DNA of 9,794 nucleotides from Nitrospirota bacterium (GTDB taxonomy: Bacteria; Nitrospirota; CAKKRA01; 9FT-COMBO-42-15), in NCBI GenBank assembly GCA_023248415.1, contig JAHFEP010000065.1, positions 1 to 9,794 of the forward strand. The letters are read 5' to 3'. A program made the translations under genes and the position numbers. The notes beneath the pieces are model-generated. The model did not search any database, was not told the origin of the DNA, and saw nothing but the letters and a program-made list of their open reading frames with translations. This document shows, one piece after another, positions 6,494-9,794 of the stretch (position 1 is the first letter of the stretch; each line of letters opens with the position of its first letter).

Positions 6494-7459
6494 CTAACCA
6501 AGTTTTATCCTCGGGTCCATAAATGCAAGGAGTATATCTGAAATCAGGTTTCCCATGATAAGCAGTATAGTGCCCATAAAAAGGCTGCCCATCACAAGAT
6601 ACAAATCATAGCTCATCACTGCCTCTAATATCAGCCTTCCCAAACCAGGCCATGAAAATACAATCTCTGTTAATGCAGCGCCGCTCAAGAGGCTTGCAAT
6701 TTCAAAACCGAGGAGTGTAATCAGCGGGTTTACTGCATTTGGAAATATATGCTTCCATATAACAATATGCTCTGGAAGCCCTTTAGCCCTTGCAGTTGTT
6801 GCGTATGGCTGGCGCATAACCTCCAAAAAATTGCTCCTCATCTGCCTTACAAGCGAACCTGTGCCAATAAATCCGAGCACAAGCACAGGCAGAATCAAAT
6901 GATGAAGCCTGTCAAATAATTTTCCAAACATATCCAGTGAACTATAATTTGCGCTTACAGCGCCGCCGGTAGGAAACCACCCAGTCTTTGCTGCTATAAA
7001 TATACCGAGAAGGGAAAGGAAAAAGCTCGGCACAGATATTGTTGTAAAGGAAAAGAATGAGGCTATCCTGTCAAACCTTGTGTTTTGATAAAGCGCTGAA
7101 TATACGCCAAGCGGAAGCGCAGCAGCCCATGATATAAAGGCAGCGCCAATGGACAGGATTAATGTATTTCCTACCCTTTCTAAGATTAATGCAGAAACAG
7201 GAACCCTGTATGTAAATGAATATCCAAAATCAAATTGCAGTATTCCAATCAGCCATTTCCAGTATTGCACATACCAGGGCTGGTCAAGGCCGAACTGCCT
7301 GCGTATAAGCTCTATGGTCTCTGGCGCAATCTGGGGGTTTAATGCCATCTGCGTAAGAAAGTCCCCTGGTGCAAGCTTCATTATTGCAAAAGAAAGGACT
7401 GTAACCCCAAGAAGAAGGGGAATCATGTGGAAAAGACGACGAAGGATATAATTTGTCAT
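6494..7459 (-). CDS. Dipeptide/oligopeptide-type ABC transporter permease (DppB/OppB family)
   Basis: This is the first permease of the importer. It has 321 residues, a normal length for the family. It opens MTNYILRRLFHMIPLLLGVTVLSF (described in part), the characteristic DppB/OppB N-terminus, followed by MKLAPGDF (27-34). The periplasmic region contains FGLDQPWYVQYWKWL (56-70). Further membrane segments are at about 98-122, 134-157, 186-206, 245-268 and 285-312. The EAA loop is QPYATTARAKGLPEHIVIWKHIFPN (217-241, described in part), and the family C-terminus reads DPRIKLG. Its ATG overlaps the TGA of the binding-protein gene in an ATGA quartet, giving a 4-bp overlap and likely translational coupling. 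With the permease at 5418-6479 it forms the membrane channel. The substrate is probably peptide, but nickel and other solutes are alternatives. Confidence 0.95.
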   Translation of the reverse strand: MTNYILRRLFHMIPLLLGVTVLSFAIMKLAPGDFLTQMALNPQIAPETIELIRRQFGLDQPWYVQYWKWLIGILQFDFGYSFTYRVPVSALILERVGNTLILSIGAAFISWAAALPLGVYSALYQNTRFDRIASFFSFTTISVPSFFLSLLGIFIAAKTGWFPTGGAVSANYSSLDMFGKLFDRLHHLILPVLVLGFIGTGSLVRQMRSNFLEVMRQPYATTARAKGLPEHIVIWKHIFPNAVNPLITLLGFEIASLLSGAALTEIVFSWPGLGRLILEAVMSYDLYLVMGSLFMGTILLIMGNLISDILLAFMDPRIKLG

Positions 7460-9162
7460 TTCTTGTATATTTCTTCTATATAGGGTATCACCCCTGCCAA
7501 AGATGTCTGCTTGATGCCGCCGACATTATTGCGGACAGAATATAGCGCCGCTGGTGTTACAGTATAAATCACAGGCGCCTGCTCTGCAACAATCTCCTGC
7601 CATTTCAAGTAGAGCTTTTTTCTTTTCTCTGAATCAAGCTCTGAAGCGCCTTCGTCAAAGAGTTTGTCTATCTCTGCCTCCCATGCTGTTGCAGGTTTTT
7701 GCTGTTTTGGATACCACATGTGGAGCTGGCCGCTGCTGTACCATACATTCTTCCCGTTATGCGGCTCAATACCGCCTGTAAGGCCGATTATCACTCCCTC
7801 CCAGTCAGATGTTGAATCAAGCCTTGTTACAAGCGTATTAAACTGGATTGGCTGTAAATTCACCTTCATGCCGAGCTTCTGCAAATCTGCCCTTATAATA
7901 TTGCCGATATTAACCCGCTCATTATTCTCTGCATTTGTAAGGATAGTAAATTCCACAGGATTTCCATCTTTATCATGCAGGATGCCGCTTTTGTAATTGA
8001 AGCCTGCCTCTAATAAAATCTTCTTTGCCTTTTCAAGGCTGTATTCATACTTCCTTACATTGGGGTTATGAAAGAATTTAGCTGTTGGCGTCATTGCTGC
8101 ATCCTGCGAAAATGCAAAACCGAACATGACATTGTTTATCATTGTCTCCTTATCTATTGCATGTGCAATGGCCTGCCTGAACCTCTGGTTTGTAAACCAC
8201 TTCCATTTATGCTCTTGTATCTTTTTAGGATTCTGATTAAATATCAGAAAGGTAGTGCTTAATGTCGGACCTGCATTATATATTGTAAAATTACCCTTAG
8301 CCTCCTGAGGTTTTAAAACAACATAATCCTCACGGCGCATGCTTAACATGTCTGTCTCGCCTGCCTGAAATTTTAAAAGTGAGCTGTTCTGGTCAGGGAC
8401 AATTAGCATTACAATGCTGTCAAGATATGGAAGCCGGTTAATTTTTTTATCCTTCTTCCAGTAATCTGGGTTCTTTTTTAATATAACCCTCTGGCTCGGA
8501 ACATATTCGGACAGGAGAAACGGCCCTGTGCCTACAATCTGTTCAGGCGGTGTATTTACGCCCCAGTGTGAATTGAACTTTCCTGCTTTAACAACAGGCT
8601 CTAATACATGCATTGGAAGTATATCAAACCCCATTGAGAATAAAAGGGGTGCAAATGGTTTTGGCAGGATAAATCGGACAGTAAGGTTATCAACCTTCTC
8701 TACCTTAATCTCCTTCCCTTCTATTGTAAGGATGTCTCTTGCATCAGCAGGTATGGTTTTATTGTAATAGAGCTGGTTAAATGTAAAAACCACATCATCT
8801 GCAGTGAATGGCTTGCCATCAGACCACTTTACATCGTCCCTTAGATAAAATATCCATGTTTTTCCGTCCTTGCTGAACTCCCATGACTTTGCAAGATGCG
8901 GCTCAATCTCTGTTGTAAAGGGATTCATTTGTGTAAGGCCTTCAAAGATGTATCCTGTGACTGCTGTTGTTGATGTCTCTTTGGCAATTACTGGATTAAA
9001 GGACTTTGGGTCAGATATCACATCTATTACTAAAGAGCCTCCGTATTTCGGCTCACTATCCTGAACAACTGTTTTCTTTTCATCCTTTTTCTGCGTGCAG
9101 GAGATGCCAATTAGCACACCTGATAAAAGGAGTAGTGTAATGACCCACTTAAATCCCCTCAT
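7456..9162 (-). CDS. Peptide-type ABC transporter substrate-binding lipoprotein (SBP_bac_5 family)
   Basis: This solute receptor delivers substrate to the two permeases encoded next. The 568-residue protein starts with a lipoprotein signal (MRGFKWVITLLLLSGVLIGIS-C22, described in part); C22 would be the lipidated residue, although Gly at -3 is not the classical Leu. The family-5 binding fold then covers about 38-568. Landmarks are YGGSLVIDVISDPKSFNPV (40-58), FEGLTQMNP (73-81), the signature LAKSWEFSKDGKTWIFYLRDDVKWSDGKPFTADDVVFTF (90-128, described in part), GTGPFLLSEY (211-220), NPDYWKK (231-237) and FRQAIAHAIDKE (328-339). The start is fixed by GGGAGGG five bases upstream. It is first in the transport operon, and the divergent regulatory region lies directly upstream. 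Substrate specificity cannot be read from sequence; some relatives bind nickel, sugars or heme. Confidence 0.95.
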   Translation of the reverse strand: MRGFKWVITLLLLSGVLIGISCTQKKDEKKTVVQDSEPKYGGSLVIDVISDPKSFNPVIAKETSTTAVTGYIFEGLTQMNPFTTEIEPHLAKSWEFSKDGKTWIFYLRDDVKWSDGKPFTADDVVFTFNQLYYNKTIPADARDILTIEGKEIKVEKVDNLTVRFILPKPFAPLLFSMGFDILPMHVLEPVVKAGKFNSHWGVNTPPEQIVGTGPFLLSEYVPSQRVILKKNPDYWKKDKKINRLPYLDSIVMLIVPDQNSSLLKFQAGETDMLSMRREDYVVLKPQEAKGNFTIYNAGPTLSTTFLIFNQNPKKIQEHKWKWFTNQRFRQAIAHAIDKETMINNVMFGFAFSQDAAMTPTAKFFHNPNVRKYEYSLEKAKKILLEAGFNYKSGILHDKDGNPVEFTILTNAENNERVNIGNIIRADLQKLGMKVNLQPIQFNTLVTRLDSTSDWEGVIIGLTGGIEPHNGKNVWYSSGQLHMWYPKQQKPATAWEAEIDKLFDEGASELDSEKRKKLYLKWQEIVAEQAPVIYTVTPAALYSVRNNVGGIKQTSLAGVIPYIEEIYKK

Positions 9163-9213
9163 TATTGCCCTCCCTCTTTATCTATTTATTTTTCTGAAAT
9201 TGTGATAAACCTC

Positions 9214-9307
9214 GTTAAAAAGCCTGCTCTGTTAAAAGGCTATTCAATGATAAGTATAACAACCAAATTAAGATAATTCAGGATTATAGAGCCTTTTCTA
9301 ACAGGGC
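9214..9307. repeat. Three related repeats, two of them in inverted orientation, in the divergent intergenic region
   Basis: GTTAAAAAGCCT (9214-9225, plus), GTTAAAAGGCT (9231-9241, plus) and GTTAGAAAAGGCT (9302-9290, minus) are variants of one motif. The last two extend to GCTCTGTTAAAAGGCT and GCCCTGTTAGAAAAGGCT, an imperfect inverted pair with 48 bases between the arms. The arms bracket the predicted minus-strand -10 sites, which suggests operators. A degenerate miniature element (82 bp, 9226-9307) is possible, but no target-site duplication is seen. Confidence 0.5.
9253..9288 (-). promoter_or_regulatory. Predicted promoter region of the binding-protein/permease operon
   Basis: Two -10 candidates are seen on the minus strand: an extended -10 TGTTATACT (9261-9253) and a perfect TATAAT (9288-9283). 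Neither has a good -35; the first has CTGAAT 17 bases upstream, the second TTGCCC 15 bases upstream. The leader to the ATG at 9162 would be roughly 85-115 bases. It contains a weak 5-bp hairpin, AGCCT/AGGCT (9221-9241), followed by a short T-run on the minus strand. Which site is used cannot be decided from sequence alone. Confidence 0.45.
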
Positions 9308-9346
9308 AAATATAGCATAATTATTAAAATTTAACAATAAAAGTTA

Positions 9347-9376
9347 TTGACTGCTTTGGCTTTCTAATGCTAAAAT
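9347..9376 (+). promoter_or_regulatory. Predicted sigma70 promoter of the radical SAM gene
   Basis: TTGACT (9347-9352, 5 of 6 to consensus) is followed by 18 bases and TAAAAT (9371-9376, 5 of 6), with TG one base before the -10 (extended -10, TGC at 9368-9370). The 40 bases upstream are almost all A/T and could act as an UP element. The start site would be near 9383, leaving a leader of about 50 bases before the TTG at 9433. Confidence 0.65.
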
Positions 9377-9386
9377 ACAAAATCAA

Positions 9387-9409
9387 AGGCATCCTTTAAA
9401 AGGATGCCT
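9387..9409. promoter_or_regulatory. Perfect 23-bp dyad (11+1+11) in the leader of the radical SAM gene
   Basis: AGGCATCCTTT (9387-9397), one central A, then AAAGGATGCCT (9399-9409) form a perfect inverted repeat starting a few bases after the predicted transcription start. As DNA it could be a repressor operator; as RNA it would fold into a GC-rich stem with a loop of about six bases, followed by AATTATTTCTATTT. That tail is only moderately U-rich, so attenuation is possible but not secure. No gene ends nearby that would need an ordinary terminator. Confidence 0.7.
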
Positions 9410-9432
9410 AATTATTTCTATTTAGGTATAAG

Positions 9433-9794
9433 TTGGAAAAAGAGACTAAAGAAAAGAAATATCTGCCGAGGCTCATTGCATGGGAGATTACAAGAAGCTG
9501 CAACTTAAATTGCGTGCACTGCCGCGCTGCAGCAAGATTCGGACCGTATCCGAATGAGCTTGCAACTGAGGAGTGCCTTAAATTCTTAGATGATGTAGCC
9601 TCTTTTAGCAATCCCATAATCATACTCACAGGCGGCGAGCCTATGATGAGAAAGGACATCTTTGATGTTGCAAAGCACGGAACAGAGCTCGGCTTGCGCA
9701 TGGTGATGGCGCCGTGCGGTTTATTGATGGATAAAGAAAATACAAAAAAGATGATAGAGGTTGGCATAAAAAGGATAAGCCTGAGCATTGACGG
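9433..9794 (+). CDS. Radical SAM protein, AhbD-like (heme-pathway type), 3'-truncated
   Basis: The first 120 codons of a radical SAM enzyme are visible; the gene runs off the right edge. The [4Fe-4S]/SAM motif is CNLNCVHC (res 23-30, Cx3Cx2C), preceded by PRLIAWEITRS and followed by RAAARFGPYPNEL. The SAM-binding GGE motif is ILTGGEPMMRKDIF (res 68-81), then GLRMVMAPCGLLMD and the beta-strand IKRISLSID at the edge. AWEITRSCN and GLRMVMAP resemble what I recall of AhbD, which decarboxylates Fe-coproporphyrin III propionates to vinyls to make heme b in anaerobes. Another SPASM-type radical SAM family remains possible, since the C-terminal cluster domain is not visible. No ATG is in frame: a stop at 9409-9411 bounds the frame, and TTG at 9433 with AGG seven bases upstream is the best start, so the exact start is uncertain. 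Expression is probably under the promoter and dyad just upstream. Confidence 0.85.
   Translation, partial: MEKETKEKKYLPRLIAWEITRSCNLNCVHCRAAARFGPYPNELATEECLKFLDDVASFSNPIIILTGGEPMMRKDIFDVAKHGTELGLRMVMAPCGLLMDKENTKKMIEVGIKRISLSID

Noticed and set aside
9221..9241. Intrinsic terminator or riboswitch in the leader of the binding-protein gene
   Set aside because: The stem AGCCT/AGGCT is only 5 bp with an 11-base loop and a short T-run, and there is no known riboswitch core; the repeat-operator explanation fits equally well.
9408..9788. 126-codon open frame on the minus strand near the right edge
   Set aside because: It lies opposite the radical SAM gene, whose CNLNCVHC and TGGEP motifs fix the plus strand as coding; the antisense product resembles no known protein.
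1..9794. CRISPR array, tRNA/rRNA genes, insertion sequence, prophage or defence system
   Set aside because: No regularly spaced repeats, tRNA-like cloverleaf, transposase, integrase, nuclease or toxin-antitoxin motif was found on either strand. The genes are transport, NAD synthesis, ribosomal and radical SAM types.

Overview
This 9.8 kb window comes from a bacterial chromosome of moderate to low G+C (near 40% by eye). The MacA-type adaptor/FtsX-type permease pair, the predicted lipoprotein and the signal-peptide protein point to a Gram-negative envelope. The L-aspartate NAD pathway and a radical SAM gene resembling the alternative-heme enzyme AhbD suggest an anaerobe or facultative anaerobe, perhaps an uncultured Nitrospirota or deltaproteobacterial lineage. 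That placement is inference. There are no rRNA or tRNA genes, CRISPR arrays, insertion sequences or phage genes.

Layout. The left edge holds the 3' two thirds of nadB (+), which ends tail-to-tail with nadA (-); the two genes share 12 bp. Every gene from nadA rightward to about 9162 lies on the minus strand. In transcription order they are: oligopeptide/dipeptide-type substrate-binding lipoprotein (7456-9162), two permeases (6494-7459 and 5418-6479), a MacA-like periplasmic adaptor (4205-5377), a MacB-type permease without an ATPase domain (2981-4198), a small exported lysine-rich helical protein (2568-2915), ribosomal protein bL9 (rplI) and nadA. Gaps are -4, 14, 40, 6, 65, 12 and 10 bp. A near-consensus sigma70 promoter (TTGACA, 17 bp, TATTAT) in the 65-bp gap probably splits the run into a five-gene transport operon and a small-protein/rplI/nadA operon.

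The right edge holds a divergent regulatory region of about 270 bp. It carries related repeats in direct and inverted orientation, a good plus-strand promoter and a perfect 23-bp dyad. It leads into the first 120 codons of a radical SAM gene cut off by the window edge.

Functionally, NadB and NadA carry out the two steps from aspartate to quinolinate for NAD synthesis. The transport block would import peptides or similar solutes (binding protein plus two permeases) and export an unknown substrate (adaptor plus FtsX-like permease), yet no ATPase subunit is encoded for either transporter.

Most of the window is ordinary. The points worth a second look are a 27-residue in-frame insertion in NadA next to its first cluster cysteine, the missing ATPases, the 11-residue-periodic exported protein joined to rplI, and the structured divergent intergenic region.
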